A DNA stretch of 53,368 nucleotides from an uncultured Mucilaginibacter sp. (GTDB taxonomy: Bacteria; Bacteroidota; Bacteroidia; Sphingobacteriales; Sphingobacteriaceae). A model generated the notes under the pieces. That model worked only from the letters and a program-made list of their open reading frames with translations. It searched no databases and was not told the origin of the DNA. Shown in pieces: positions 1 through 9,906 of this stretch. Positions within the stretch are counted from its first letter, which is position 1. Each line of letters begins with the position of its first letter. The DNA lies in assembly GCA_903863845.1 (NCBI GenBank), contig CAIPDP010000183.1, positions 1 through 53,368 on the forward strand, read 5' to 3'. The translations under genes and the position numbers were made by a program.

Positions 1-1305
1 ATCAATCGATTGCACTGCAAACAGGTAATTATCTTTCGAGTAATTCAATGATACATGGGTATCGGCTACAAAAATTTTCTTCTCCCAATATGGGCTGATC
101 GTTTCGCGAACCAATACATTATATCCCGCAGGCTTTTTACCAGCTTTTGGTGCGTCCCACTTTAATTCTGTTTTATTGTCAAGAGCATTCGTCATAACGC
201 CAACATTCTGCGGCTCGGCAGGGGCAAGCGTCAGGTTAGCCAGTACGGATAAATTCATCCGGGCTACTTTCTGTACATAATTAAAATCTACAAAATCCGG
301 CAGGTCGCCATAGTCGGTACCGTTTTCTGTCCTTATATCCTGGTGTTGGCGGTTAAAATCCTCATTCATTTCCGTAAACCTTACAGCAGTAAAACCTTCC
401 TGCAGAAAAGGAATATGGTCGCCACCACGCAGGTACCGGTCACGGCGGTAAATCAATTTTACATTTAATTGTTCCACATAGCGCTCGGCAGTTTCTTTGC
501 TATACCGGGCCAACTCACGTGAAGGACTGTCATTCTCTCCTCCCAGGGAAATCAAACCTGCTATATCCTTTGCATTTCCGGCAGCTACCGTTGGTATACC
601 TTCGCTAAATACACGTACATCCGTATTATTCTTCAGATCGTTATCCAGCCCGTGGGTATTGCCAACAATATCATTGTTCAACATGGCATCGATATTCCAC
701 CCCTCAGCCCTGGCAACTTTAGCAACATGCGATGATCCGAGTAAACTCTGTTCCTCCCCTGCCACACTCATAAAAATGATGGTTGCCGGAAACTGGCGTT
801 TAGCCATTACCCGGGCTAATTCCAATGATACCGCCGTTCCGGATGCATCATCGTTCGCACCGGGTGCGTCACCATCGGGGTTCATCAGGTCTGAGCGGCG
901 GGAATCATAATGCCCCGATACGATGTACACCCTGGTATCTTTAGGGTCGGTGCCCTTTAATATGGCTAATACATTTTTAATTTTCACGGGGTGGCTAACC
1001 CTTTCGCCTTTGGGTTGGGTGAAGGTGTCGAATTTCACGGTCATGCGACCCTTCGAATCTGCAGCATACCTTTCATACTCCGCTTTGATCCAATTACGGG
1101 CCGCGCCAACGCCTATAGTTGTACTGGTAGTATCACCCAGCGTATGTCGGTTTTTAAAACTCACCAGCTTTCGTATAATAAGCTCGACGTTTTTAGCCGA
1201 CACTTCATCGGTCATTTGTTTGATACCCGGATCCTGTTTGACGGTGGTCTGCGCCATCGCAGGCAGCGCAGTAAACAGGATCAAAATCCCAATCAGTCTT
1301 TTCAT
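1..1305 (-). CDS. M28 family metallopeptidase, C-terminus cut by window
   Basis: Exported zinc aminopeptidase-like protein; 435 codons are visible and the frame is still open at base 1. It begins with a signal peptide ending LPAMAQ. The M28 metal ligands are all recognisable: SGHYDSR (His), GANDDASG (Asp), GEEQSLLGS (Glu), NNDIVGN (Asp) and GGDHIPF (His). After the catalytic domain the chain continues into what looks like a fibronectin type III-like domain (AGYNVLVRE). Its ATG overlaps the stop of the upstream helicase gene as ATGA, so the two are probably translationally coupled. Substrate cannot be told from sequence. Confidence 0.9.
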   Translation of the reverse strand, partial: MKRLIGILILFTALPAMAQTTVKQDPGIKQMTDEVSAKNVELIIRKLVSFKNRHTLGDTTSTTIGVGAARNWIKAEYERYAADSKGRMTVKFDTFTQPKGERVSHPVKIKNVLAILKGTDPKDTRVYIVSGHYDSRRSDLMNPDGDAPGANDDASGTAVSLELARVMAKRQFPATIIFMSVAGEEQSLLGSSHVAKVARAEGWNIDAMLNNDIVGNTHGLDNDLKNNTDVRVFSEGIPTVAAGNAKDIAGLISLGGENDSPSRELARYSKETAERYVEQLNVKLIYRRDRYLRGGDHIPFLQEGFTAVRFTEMNEDFNRQHQDIRTENGTDYGDLPDFVDFNYVQKVARMNLSVLANLTLAPAEPQNVGVMTNALDNKTELKWDAPKAGKKPAGYNVLVRETISPYWEKKIFVADTHVSLNYSKDNYLFAVQSID

Positions 1306-4300
1306 ATTTCTTCTAATGTTTCGATGATACCGCCGGTCTGCGTGTAATTACTGCGTACAAAATGGCACCAATCGCAATCTTTACGGCCGCAACCGGTATT
1401 AAATTCATGTGCCTGTATTTTCTTGTAAACCGAAATTATCTGTTCCCTGACGAACTGTGTGTCTTCAGGCTCGATGAATATTTTTTCAGTACGATATTCA
1501 TCATTTTCATTAGGCTCTACAAAATCAAACTGTGTACCAGTTACCTGCCAATCTTTACTACGGTCATTCTCGATCAGCAATTTATAAAATACCGCTTGTC
1601 GCCAATAATCTCCCCCGTTTGGATATTTTTCTCCCGGCCGAACCAGTTTATCTTTAGCATTTTTAAACTTTCCGGTCTTATAGTCAACCACAGTCACCTG
1701 TTTGCCCTGGAACTCCACCTTATCCAAATTTCCTTTTACCGGTACGCCATCGATCTCGATGTTTTTGATCGCTAATTCTACCAATGCTACTTTGTTCCAG
1801 GTTTGAATATGCTGTTCATAAAATGGCGGCAATATCTTTTGTCCGTAATCCAGCTTTAGCTTAAATTCTTCTTTGGTGAATGAATCGCGGTTACGGTGCA
1901 TATAAATCCGGAAATCTTCGATAAACTCATTCGTTGGCGGAAATTCATCGCCATTATCTTTGAGCTTACGGAAAGCTTTTTTCAAGGCATCATGCACCGC
2001 CGAACCAAACGTGGCCGACGGGCTCTTGCCTGAAGGCACCCTGATCAGACACTGGAAATAGAAACGTAAAGGGCAGTCCAGGTAGTTGTTTAAATGGGTG
2101 ACCGAAAGTGTATAACTTTGTAACAACTGGTCGATATAATTCTTATCGATCAGTTCAATTGTAGGCTTTTCTTCCTCATTGTATTGCGTCACCAAAAATT
2201 CAAACATATCTGTTTCATTAACCTGTGGAGACGCCAAAGTGATCCCTGGCTCCGCCAGTATTTCAGCTACAAACCTTGATGCTTCAAGGTCTTTTCCAGC
2301 TTTATCTTTTTTAGGGTATGAAATAGCAAGGTGCTGTTTGGCACGGGTGACCGCAACATAGAATAACCGTCGCGATTCCTCTATCTGCGCGTCGTCGTCG
2401 CCACTGCTTTGGGTTAGCGTATCCGGAAATGCGAACTTATCTTTCGAATTATTGCTTTCCCATGTCTTCTTATCACAGCCGATCAGGAAAACATGCTCAA
2501 ACTCCAACCCCTTCGAACCATGGGCAGTTAAAAAATTAACTCCATTTTCTGAATATATCACCTGGTTCAAAGAAAGTGATATGTTATTCTTTTTCATCAG
2601 TTCGATCGAAGCGACAAGGTCGCTCACTTTTATATCGGGTTTTTTGCGACTTTCATCCTTCAAAAAGTTAAAAAAATTGGTGAGTACCTGCATATACCAC
2701 CCCTTGTCGGGCTGCAACATGATATAACGGAGGATACCCATTTTTGCAATAAGCTCTTCGAAAAGTTTCTGCAATGTTACGCTGACCGCAGCCTTTAACA
2801 AGTCGTCGATATAGATAGCCAGCAATTTCATTTCCTGGCCTTTCGGCGCCTCGAATAGGCTCGCCTGGGCGGGTGCCTTTATTTCGCTGATATACCGCCG
2901 AAGCGAGGTCTTTGGCTCTCCTTTATTCGAATTCTTATAATTTTCAGCTGAAACGGCAACACTTGCCTTTGCAATTTCGATTGGTGGTATATCAAAAAAA
3001 TCATAATGCATGATCTCAAAAAGCAACTCATCGCCACTATAGGGCGTATCCAACTCCATCGCCAGGTAATGCAAAATATTGATAATCTTTTCACCAAACG
3101 GCAAAGCGAGGATATTGATCTTCCGCCTGGTGTTAACCGCTATTTTCCGGGTATCGAGATAACGAAGCAATTCTTCTACCTGGTTGTGATTGCGATAAAT
3201 AACGGCAATTTCAGCGGCTTCGGTTCCCTGTTCGATCAGATCGCGGATCTGGTTGGCAACACCTACTATTTCCTGGGCAGGGTTTTCGTATTCACAAATC
3301 AGCGGTGCTACCGCTAATTCCTTAAACCGTGGGTGTGCGGCTTGAAGGTTTTTATCAAGTTTCAGTTGTGCAGTAAGACGTTCTTTGTTGTTGCCGATCA
3401 ATACCCTCGAAATATCCAGGATATATTGATTGGAGCGATAGTTCTCTTTAAGCACAACTGTTTTTAGTGATCTTACATAGTCTCCGGCGAAATCGACAAT
3501 ATTTTTCATGTTCGCACCCTGAAACCTGAAGATCGATTGATCGTCATCACCAACCACAAAGACATTAGGCGTATCCCAGTAGTTCAATAAAAGCTTCAAC
3601 AAATCGCTCTGCGAGCCGCTGGTATCCTGGAACTCATCCACCAGGATATATTGGTAGCGTTCCTGGTAGCGCCGCAATATTTCCTCGTCGTTCCGGAAGG
3701 CGTTCAGTACCCAAAGTATCATGTCGTCAAAATCATAAAACCCCTTGATCTTCATTTTGGCATCGAAATGGGCAAACTCAGCGACAGCAGCAAGCAATTT
3801 GTTCATCACTTCATGCTGGGCATCTATATCCTTCTGCTTCAAATCGCCAACCTTGATGCCTGTTTTTGAGTTACCACGCTTGTACTGGTATTTTTCCCGA
3901 TTGGGCAGATCGTCAAGGTATTCAGCTACCTTGGTCTTGATAAATTCCTCGTCCCAATGTTCCTGTTTCATCACCGAGAATAGCTTTTTTAAGCGGCTAA
4001 GATCATAGTATGGCTCTGCTGAAAAACGCTTTAACGGGTGGTCGATCGGGAATTCATCGATCAGTTCACGAAATAAAATAACAGAATCAAGATCCGAGAT
4101 GGCCTCCAGACTATTCCTGCCAAAGTAGTCGAGGTTATCCTGGATGATATCGTTACAAAAAGCATGGAAAGTATAAATATTTACGCGGTAAGCTTCCGGA
4201 CCTATAAAATCAAACAGTCGCTTACGCATCGCAACAACGCCCGCCTCGGTATACGTAAGGCATAATATCTCGTGCGCATTGGTATCCGTCTCCAACAATA

Positions 4301-4463
4301 TTTTTCCGATGCGGGCAGCAAGTATCTGCGTTTTACCCGTACCGGGACCAGCTACTACCAATACCGGACCGTCGACCTGGTTAACCGCATCTAACTGCCC
4401 GGGATTTAAACGAGCCAGTGCTTCAAGAAATTTTTCGTTGTATTTGGTTGGGGATTGTATCAT
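1302..4463 (-). CDS. UvrD/Rep-type helicase fused to RecB-like Fe-S nuclease
   Basis: 1053-aa superfamily 1A DNA helicase-nuclease, presumably acting on DNA ends or in repair. Helicase motifs run in order: Q motif around N20-Q23, Walker A GPGTGKT (39-45), motif II VDEFQDT, motif III GDDDQSIFRFQGA, motif V TAHGSKGLEFEHV and motif VI YVAVTRAKQ. The C-terminal 260 residues carry a RecB-type nuclease: D914 in GNLDKVE, D927 and K929 in VVDYKTG. Cys797 plus C1025, C1030 and C1033 make a Fe-S cluster set like those of AddB and Adn nucleases. The architecture resembles single-chain AdnA/AdnB-type enzymes. It lies 36 nt after the GH3 gene and overlaps the M28 gene by ATGA. Confidence 0.9.
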   Translation of the reverse strand: MIQSPTKYNEKFLEALARLNPGQLDAVNQVDGPVLVVAGPGTGKTQILAARIGKILLETDTNAHEILCLTYTEAGVVAMRKRLFDFIGPEAYRVNIYTFHAFCNDIIQDNLDYFGRNSLEAISDLDSVILFRELIDEFPIDHPLKRFSAEPYYDLSRLKKLFSVMKQEHWDEEFIKTKVAEYLDDLPNREKYQYKRGNSKTGIKVGDLKQKDIDAQHEVMNKLLAAVAEFAHFDAKMKIKGFYDFDDMILWVLNAFRNDEEILRRYQERYQYILVDEFQDTSGSQSDLLKLLLNYWDTPNVFVVGDDDQSIFRFQGANMKNIVDFAGDYVRSLKTVVLKENYRSNQYILDISRVLIGNNKERLTAQLKLDKNLQAAHPRFKELAVAPLICEYENPAQEIVGVANQIRDLIEQGTEAAEIAVIYRNHNQVEELLRYLDTRKIAVNTRRKINILALPFGEKIINILHYLAMELDTPYSGDELLFEIMHYDFFDIPPIEIAKASVAVSAENYKNSNKGEPKTSLRRYISEIKAPAQASLFEAPKGQEMKLLAIYIDDLLKAAVSVTLQKLFEELIAKMGILRYIMLQPDKGWYMQVLTNFFNFLKDESRKKPDIKVSDLVASIELMKKNNISLSLNQVIYSENGVNFLTAHGSKGLEFEHVFLIGCDKKTWESNNSKDKFAFPDTLTQSSGDDDAQIEESRRLFYVAVTRAKQHLAISYPKKDKAGKDLEASRFVAEILAEPGITLASPQVNETDMFEFLVTQYNEEEKPTIELIDKNYIDQLLQSYTLSVTHLNNYLDCPLRFYFQCLIRVPSGKSPSATFGSAVHDALKKAFRKLKDNGDEFPPTNEFIEDFRIYMHRNRDSFTKEEFKLKLDYGQKILPPFYEQHIQTWNKVALVELAIKNIEIDGVPVKGNLDKVEFQGKQVTVVDYKTGKFKNAKDKLVRPGEKYPNGGDYWRQAVFYKLLIENDRSKDWQVTGTQFDFVEPNENDEYRTEKIFIEPEDTQFVREQIISVYKKIQAHEFNTGCGRKDCDWCHFVRSNYTQTGGIIETLEEI

Positions 4464-4499
4464 AACAAACTAAAGATAGCTAAAAAATAAGGCCTGTTT

Positions 4500-6248
4500 T
4501 CATTTCAATACCACACCGCTTCCCGAAGGAAAATATTGGTTGATCCTGACCGGCGATTTACCTTTAGGCACGATCAATCCTGCGATCACGCTTACAGCCG
4601 AACGTTGTAACTCATCGCTCATTTGGTATCCTACCAGCAGAGCCCCGCTTTTTTCAATACCGGGCAAACTGGCAATAGTATAGGGATTCGCGAAAACACA
4701 GATCACCGAATTTGGATGAGCGGCTATTTCCGAAATAAATAATTTCACATTATCGCTATAGTCGAGCTTACTCGCCGGCCGGGAGCGGGTATCATTAATG
4801 CTGACAAAAACCTGGTCGTACTGCCTCAATTTTGAGAGCAAGCTAAGCAAAGTCTCGGCTGAAGCATTTTTATCAATAGTAAATAGATCGTTGTTGTTAT
4901 ACCAGCGCGTCAACTCATCAGCAAAAACAGTTGGCCGGTTCACCCCGATACTAACGATCGCCGTCTTTTGTATCGGGTTTAACATCAGGGTAGTAGCGTC
5001 GCCTTTCAGCAAGGTGATAGCGTTATCAGCAAGTTTTTGAAGTAATTCTTTGGCACTGGCGCGGTTTAAATCGTTAACCAGGTTTTGGCTCGTAGTTTCA
5101 TGATAATGATTCAAGCCCGTCCAGTACTTGGCTGCTAAAACTCTTTTTACCCGGGCTTCAAATTCCTTTTTCGATATATGTCTTTTGCGAACTTCCTTTT
5201 TGATCAGATCGATAGCCAAAGCAGTATTACCCGAAAGCTCGATGATATCATTGCCTGCCAGGAAAGCTTTTACATCAGCTTCACCATCCGGGAAATATTT
5301 TACCACGGCCTTCATCTCCATTGCATCAGAAATTACCAAACCTTTGAACCCGATCGAATCGCGCAGATCACCGGTAATAATCGGCCGGGATAAAGTTGAA
5401 GGCAGGTTCCTGGTCGAATCCAGCGCCGGGATATCCATATGGGCCACCATTATACCGGCAATACCCGCCTTAATTGCCTGCCTGAATGGATATTCCTCTA
5501 AGGTATCAAGCCTTTTCCGATCAAAGGGCAATAGTGGCAGATCGAGGTGTGAGTCGACATTGGTATCGCCATGGCCGGGAAAATGCTTTGCAGTTGTCAA
5601 TAAACCTTCACTTTGCATACCTTTCATATAGGCAATTCCTTTATCAGCAACATGGTATTTGTTATCGCCAAACGACCGGTAATTGATCACCGGGTTGTCG
5701 GGGTTGTTATTCACATCCATGTCCGGTGCCAGGTTCATTTGCATACCCATTCGTTTGAAATCGTAGGCAATATACTGGCCCATCTTATAGATCAGCGTAT
5801 TATCCTGAATGGCCCCCAATGTCATTTGAAATGGATAGGAAATAGTTGAGTCAAGGCGCATACCAAGTCCCCATTCGGCGTCCTGACTAATCAATAAGGG
5901 TACCCTGACCAGCTTTTGGTAATTATTGGTCAGATCGACCTGCCTTACAGGGCCGCCCTGAAAAAAAACCAGGCCACCAACCTGCAGGTCTTTGATCACT
6001 TTGCCTACCGAATCTTCATAAACCTGTCCTTTATCTGTTGTAGCCCGAACGAAAAAAAGCTGGGCTATCCTTTGCTTTAAACTCAACTTGCGATAAACAG
6101 AATCCACCCAGTGGTTCTGGCGGTTGATCGAGGATATATACCCCGAATTCTGCTGTGCTACGGCCTGTTGCGCATTGATGATGGTGAAACAAAACAAAAG
6201 CCCAATAAGCGTTTTTTGATTGCTGATCATAAGTTTCAAAAGTAACAT
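4500..6248 (-). CDS. Glycoside hydrolase family 3 (beta-N-acetylhexosaminidase-like)
   Basis: 582-aa exported GH3 enzyme, likely cutting beta-N-acetylglucosaminides of peptidoglycan fragments. The NagZ-type loop KHFPGHGDTNVDSH carries the His general acid/base pair, and VISDAMEM carries the nucleophile Asp around residue 308. The N-terminal hydrophobic stretch ending INAQQAVAQQ is a signal peptide. The 220 residues after the barrel form a second domain without recognisable catalytic motifs. Many Bacteroidota homologues are about 1000 aa with an added beta-lactamase domain; that domain is absent here. A second ATG at 6230 would give a more compact signal peptide and is an equally good start. 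It is first gene of the minus-strand group with the helicase and M28 genes. Confidence 0.88.
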   Translation of the reverse strand: MLLLKLMISNQKTLIGLLFCFTIINAQQAVAQQNSGYISSINRQNHWVDSVYRKLSLKQRIAQLFFVRATTDKGQVYEDSVGKVIKDLQVGGLVFFQGGPVRQVDLTNNYQKLVRVPLLISQDAEWGLGMRLDSTISYPFQMTLGAIQDNTLIYKMGQYIAYDFKRMGMQMNLAPDMDVNNNPDNPVINYRSFGDNKYHVADKGIAYMKGMQSEGLLTTAKHFPGHGDTNVDSHLDLPLLPFDRKRLDTLEEYPFRQAIKAGIAGIMVAHMDIPALDSTRNLPSTLSRPIITGDLRDSIGFKGLVISDAMEMKAVVKYFPDGEADVKAFLAGNDIIELSGNTALAIDLIKKEVRKRHISKKEFEARVKRVLAAKYWTGLNHYHETTSQNLVNDLNRASAKELLQKLADNAITLLKGDATTLMLNPIQKTAIVSIGVNRPTVFADELTRWYNNNDLFTIDKNASAETLLSLLSKLRQYDQVFVSINDTRSRPASKLDYSDNVKLFISEIAAHPNSVICVFANPYTIASLPGIEKSGALLVGYQMSDELQRSAVSVIAGLIVPKGKSPVRINQYFPSGSGVVLK

Positions 6249-6367
6249 TTGCAGGTATTTTTATTGAAATATATGCGTATGCGCAAAAAAAATTGTTTTA
6301 AAACTAAACCGCGCGTTGTTGTTTTCATCTAAATACGACAAACATTAACTTATAAAAACATATTGAG

Positions 6368-7027
6368 ATGAAAAAAATTCTTTTTTTAGCGATCTGCCTG
6401 TTTATCGCGGGCACAGTATGCGCTCAAACTTACTATTACGGTCCACGTCGGGTACATCGCAGCCAGCCACCTAAGGACGACTTTTACCGCCCAAGTATCG
6501 GTATTGAAGGCGGACCAAGTATTGCCAATACTGTAGCTTCTTATAATTCAAATTATGGTACAAGTACGATAGTCGGATTCCATGCTGGTTTAACAGCTAC
6601 CATACCCCTCATCGCTCCTTTTTCGTTCGAGCCTGAAGTGTTGTATTCACAACAAGGATACCAGGCCACTACTACAGATGGTACGCTTACGCAGCGCGAC
6701 AATTATATCAATGTGCCCCTGCTTGCTAAATTCCGCCTGGTTCGGGGTTTCGATTTCCTATTCGGACCCCAGTTGAATTTCCCGGTTTCAAGTACTACTA
6801 CGTTTAACAATGGGTTTAATATAGCCTCTGAAACCTATTATACTGACAGTTATAATAAAAGTTCGGTGGCGGGTGTTGTTGGGGTCAGCATAGATCTTAA
6901 CCCAAATGTTTATATCCATGCCCGATATATCATCGATCTTGATTCAAATACCCAGGATCCGAACTCGCCGTTGCCAGATTATCGCAACCAGGTATGGCAG
7001 TTTGGTTTAGGTATTAGATTCCGGTAA
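6368..7027 (+). CDS. Outer-membrane beta-barrel protein (PorT-like)
   Basis: 219-aa protein with a clear signal peptide (cleavage after AGTVCAQ). The mature part alternates hydrophobic and polar residues as in an eight-stranded barrel: IGIEGGPSIANTV, VGFHAGLTATIPL, FSFEPEVLYSQQGY, YINVPLLAKFRLV, and a final strand ending FGLGIRFR with an aromatic near the C-terminus. This matches the outer-membrane beta-barrel families common in Bacteroidota. It is a single gene, transcribed toward the glycan operon and separated from it by a hairpin. Function beyond being a barrel is unknown. Confidence 0.82.
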   Translation: MKKILFLAICLFIAGTVCAQTYYYGPRRVHRSQPPKDDFYRPSIGIEGGPSIANTVASYNSNYGTSTIVGFHAGLTATIPLIAPFSFEPEVLYSQQGYQATTTDGTLTQRDNYINVPLLAKFRLVRGFDFLFGPQLNFPVSSTTTFNNGFNIASETYYTDSYNKSSVAGVVGVSIDLNPNVYIHARYIIDLDSNTQDPNSPLPDYRNQVWQFGLGIRFR

Positions 7028-7043
7028 AATACTGTTAATCATC

Positions 7044-7078
7044 CCCCGAGAGTTGGCTTTGCCTGCCCTCGGGGTTTT
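7044..7078 (+). terminator. Hairpin terminator between convergent genes
   Basis: The arms CCCCGAG (7044-7050) and CTCGGGG (7068-7074) pair perfectly, with an inner GGC-TTT-GCC stem and a TTTT run after it. It lies 17 nt past the beta-barrel stop and immediately before the stop of the minus-strand glycosyltransferase. It probably ends the plus-strand transcript, and being symmetric may serve both. Confidence 0.75.
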
Positions 7079-8021
7079 AAACTTTTTGGAAAAGGCGTTT
7101 TAGTTTATATCCCCAAAAATATTTAAGAACAAAGTTGAACTTACTTAACGCCGATTTTTTCTGTATGAACAATAATATCTTGCGGTTTTTGAACATAAGC
7201 CATCCCAAAGAATAACAGAAATAGCTGTCAACACGTTCCTCCATCTTTTTTAAGATCTGATCATTAAACTCAGGGAATCTATTAAATGGATTGCTGCAGA
7301 ATAGGCGAAGTATGGCCAATTGCTTTTCTAATTTCTCAATCGAGCCCTGGTACTTTATCAGATGCTTTTTTTGACGCAAAATATCAGTACTCGCTTCCCG
7401 GTGCTGACGGTATTTGACAAGGACATCGTTCAAAAAACAAATACTACCTGCATTAGTTGCTGCATAGGCCAGCCACCAATCATGTACGATTTCCGGTTTA
7501 AAGTTACCGGCATATTTCATTAAATCAGCTTTGAAAAGCAGCGCATGACCCGATACACAGTTCTCGAACAAAAACACTCTCGGGTCATTGCCTGAATAGC
7601 AATTCCTGATATCAGAAACCTTTTTTCCCAGCGATCGCCCTTCATCATCTATAAATTCAGAATCGTGATAGATCAGCATATGATCGCCGATATGTTTCAT
7701 CAAAACATTGATCTTTTCTTTATCCCAAATATCGTCCTGGTCGCATAATGCGATATAATCCCCGCTACATATGCCTATCACCTTTTCAAAATTGCGGATA
7801 TATCCCAGGTTGGTTTCATTGATATAAAATACAAACTTTATATTTTTATACCTTTCGGTATATTCTTTCAGTATATCAATAGTTTCATCGCTGCTCCGGT
7901 CATCGGCTACAACAATTTCCAAATTAGGGTAAGTTTGTGCGACAAGCGAATCGAGTTGTTCCCTCAAATAAACTGCACCATTATAAGTGCACATCGCTAT
8001 TGAAACAAGCGGCTGATCCAT
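7077..8021 (-). CDS. Family 2 glycosyltransferase
   Basis: 314-aa GT-A fold glycosyltransferase. The start MDQPLVSIAMCTYNG, the sequence VVADDRSSDETIDIL and the acceptor-side ALCDQDDIWD carry the DxD-type nucleotide-sugar and metal site of rhamnosyl/galactosyltransferase-like GT2 enzymes. It is the last gene of the four-gene surface-glycan operon; its ATG overlaps the stop of the ABC exporter by one base (TAATG). It probably adds a sugar to an O-antigen or exopolysaccharide repeat; the sugar cannot be assigned. Confidence 0.88.
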   Translation of the reverse strand: MDQPLVSIAMCTYNGAVYLREQLDSLVAQTYPNLEIVVADDRSSDETIDILKEYTERYKNIKFVFYINETNLGYIRNFEKVIGICSGDYIALCDQDDIWDKEKINVLMKHIGDHMLIYHDSEFIDDEGRSLGKKVSDIRNCYSGNDPRVFLFENCVSGHALLFKADLMKYAGNFKPEIVHDWWLAYAATNAGSICFLNDVLVKYRQHREASTDILRQKKHLIKYQGSIEKLEKQLAILRLFCSNPFNRFPEFNDQILKKMEERVDSYFCYSLGWLMFKNRKILLFIQKKSALSKFNFVLKYFWGYKLKRLFQKV

Positions 8022-9850
8022 TATTGAAAAGTTTGCATATCGATCAACCGGCGATAAAGGCCATTTTTTAGCATCAATTCCTGGTGTTGACCTTTTTCAA
8101 CAATTTCGCCGTTTTCCAGCACCACAATGATATCAGCGTTTTGAATGGTGCTTAGCCGGTGAGCGATGATCAATGAAGTACGGTTCTTCATCAGGTTGTT
8201 CAAAGCATCCTGCACCACTTTTTCCGATTCGGTATCCAGAGCCGAAGTGGCTTCATCAAGCAACATAATTGGCGGGTTACTTAAAATTGCCCGGGCAATG
8301 CAAATACGCTGGCGCTGACCCCCTGAAAGTTTAGTGCCGCGGTCGCCTATATTGGTATCGTATCCCTGTTCGGTATCCGAAATAAACTCATGCGCATTAG
8401 CTATCCTTGCTGCAGCCTCTACCTGTTCTCTGGTCGCATCGCTTTTGCCGAACGCGATATTGTTGAATATACTATCATTAAATAAAATAGATTCCTGGTT
8501 TACAATACCCATAAGCGCCCGTAATGAATGCATGGTTACTCCCTGAATATTTTTATCATCGATCATAATTTCTCCATTTTGCGGCTCAATGAACCGGGGT
8601 ATCATGTCCATCAAGGTTGATTTTCCACCACCAGACGGACCCACCAGGGCTACAGTTTTCCCTTTAGGAACCGTTAAATTGATATTTTTTAATATCGGCT
8701 TGTCCTGATAGGCAAATGAAACATTATTAAAGTGGATGCCTTCGCTGAAATCTTTGATCTCTATTGCACCCGGTTTGTCATTGATCAATGGTTTTTCATC
8801 GATGAGTGCAAGTACACGTTCGCCGGCGGCTATACCCTGATGGATGTTGCTGAATGAATCAGATATTGCTTTTGCCGGACGCATTACCTGTGAAAACAGG
8901 GCGATATAAGTGATAAATACAGGTGCAGTTAATGGCGATGTATTATTCAAAACAAGGTATCCTCCGTATAATACAATGCCGGCAACCATTACGATCCCAA
9001 AAAATTCAGAAACCGGTGAAGCCAATTGTTGCCGCCTTGCCATCGACTTTAAAATAGATGAATAGTTCTTGTTTTCGTTATCAAACCTGTCCTTAATGAA
9101 ACCGGTGGCATTAAAGGCCTTAATGATCTTGATCCCTGAAAGTGCTTCATCGAGGTAACTGATCATATTGCCATAGCTCTGCTGCGAAGCGATCGCCTGG
9201 CGCTTTAATCTTTTAACGATCAGGGAAATAACAAAAGCTGACAGGGGTATAATTAATAGGGAATAAAAAGTCAACTGAGCCGACATATTGAACAGCATCG
9301 CCATAAATACGATCAATGTCAAGGGTTCTTTAAAAACCACCTGTAAAGTTCCAGTAACAGAAAACTGCACCACCTGTACATCAGAAGCTACTTTTGAAAT
9401 GATATCACCCTTTCTCTCGTTCGTAAAAAAACCCATATGAAGGTTCATCACATTATTGAAAACGGCGCGCCTGAAATTCAGGAGTGTATGTACGCGCAGG
9501 TTTTCCATCGTACGTTGCGATAAATAACGGAAAAGGTTTGCCAGCAAAGCTGATATGACGATAGCGCCGCATACAAACTCCAATGTACGCCAGGTATCAT
9601 AGTGCTGGATCATATAGCCGACATAATATTTAAATGTCCCCATCACATCAAACCATTCAGGTTTAGCGGTCGGCAACTGGGTGGTATTGCAATTTGTTTG
9701 TTTCCCGGAAAACAGTGTTTGCAATAGTGGCGCCAACAAAGCCAAATTAAGCGTACTGAAAATAACCGCTAGTATGGTTGATAGAATATAAGGGATAGCA
9801 AACTTTTCAATTGGTTTAGCAAAAGAAAGCAGCCTGAAATAAGTCTTCAT
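8021..9850 (-). CDS. MsbA-like ABC exporter (fused permease and ATPase)
   Basis: 609-aa half-transporter. The N-terminal 330 residues hold about six membrane segments. The nucleotide-binding domain shows Walker A GPSGGGKST (about 404-412), signature LSGGQRQR, Walker B IMLLDEATSALD and H-loop IAHRLST. Family members flip lipid A or lipid-linked glycans across the inner membrane. Its location among glycosyltransferases favours a lipid-linked glycan or lipid A substrate, but multidrug export is not excluded. It sits 56 nt downstream of a glycosyltransferase gene and is coupled by TAATG to the next. Confidence 0.9.
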   Translation of the reverse strand: MKTYFRLLSFAKPIEKFAIPYILSTILAVIFSTLNLALLAPLLQTLFSGKQTNCNTTQLPTAKPEWFDVMGTFKYYVGYMIQHYDTWRTLEFVCGAIVISALLANLFRYLSQRTMENLRVHTLLNFRRAVFNNVMNLHMGFFTNERKGDIISKVASDVQVVQFSVTGTLQVVFKEPLTLIVFMAMLFNMSAQLTFYSLLIIPLSAFVISLIVKRLKRQAIASQQSYGNMISYLDEALSGIKIIKAFNATGFIKDRFDNENKNYSSILKSMARRQQLASPVSEFFGIVMVAGIVLYGGYLVLNNTSPLTAPVFITYIALFSQVMRPAKAISDSFSNIHQGIAAGERVLALIDEKPLINDKPGAIEIKDFSEGIHFNNVSFAYQDKPILKNINLTVPKGKTVALVGPSGGGKSTLMDMIPRFIEPQNGEIMIDDKNIQGVTMHSLRALMGIVNQESILFNDSIFNNIAFGKSDATREQVEAAARIANAHEFISDTEQGYDTNIGDRGTKLSGGQRQRICIARAILSNPPIMLLDEATSALDTESEKVVQDALNNLMKNRTSLIIAHRLSTIQNADIIVVLENGEIVEKGQHQELMLKNGLYRRLIDMQTFQ

Positions 9851-9906
9851 CTATGAAAATTAAATTGCAAAGCTAAATTAATTGGGCTAATATCCGATCA
9901 ACGGTA

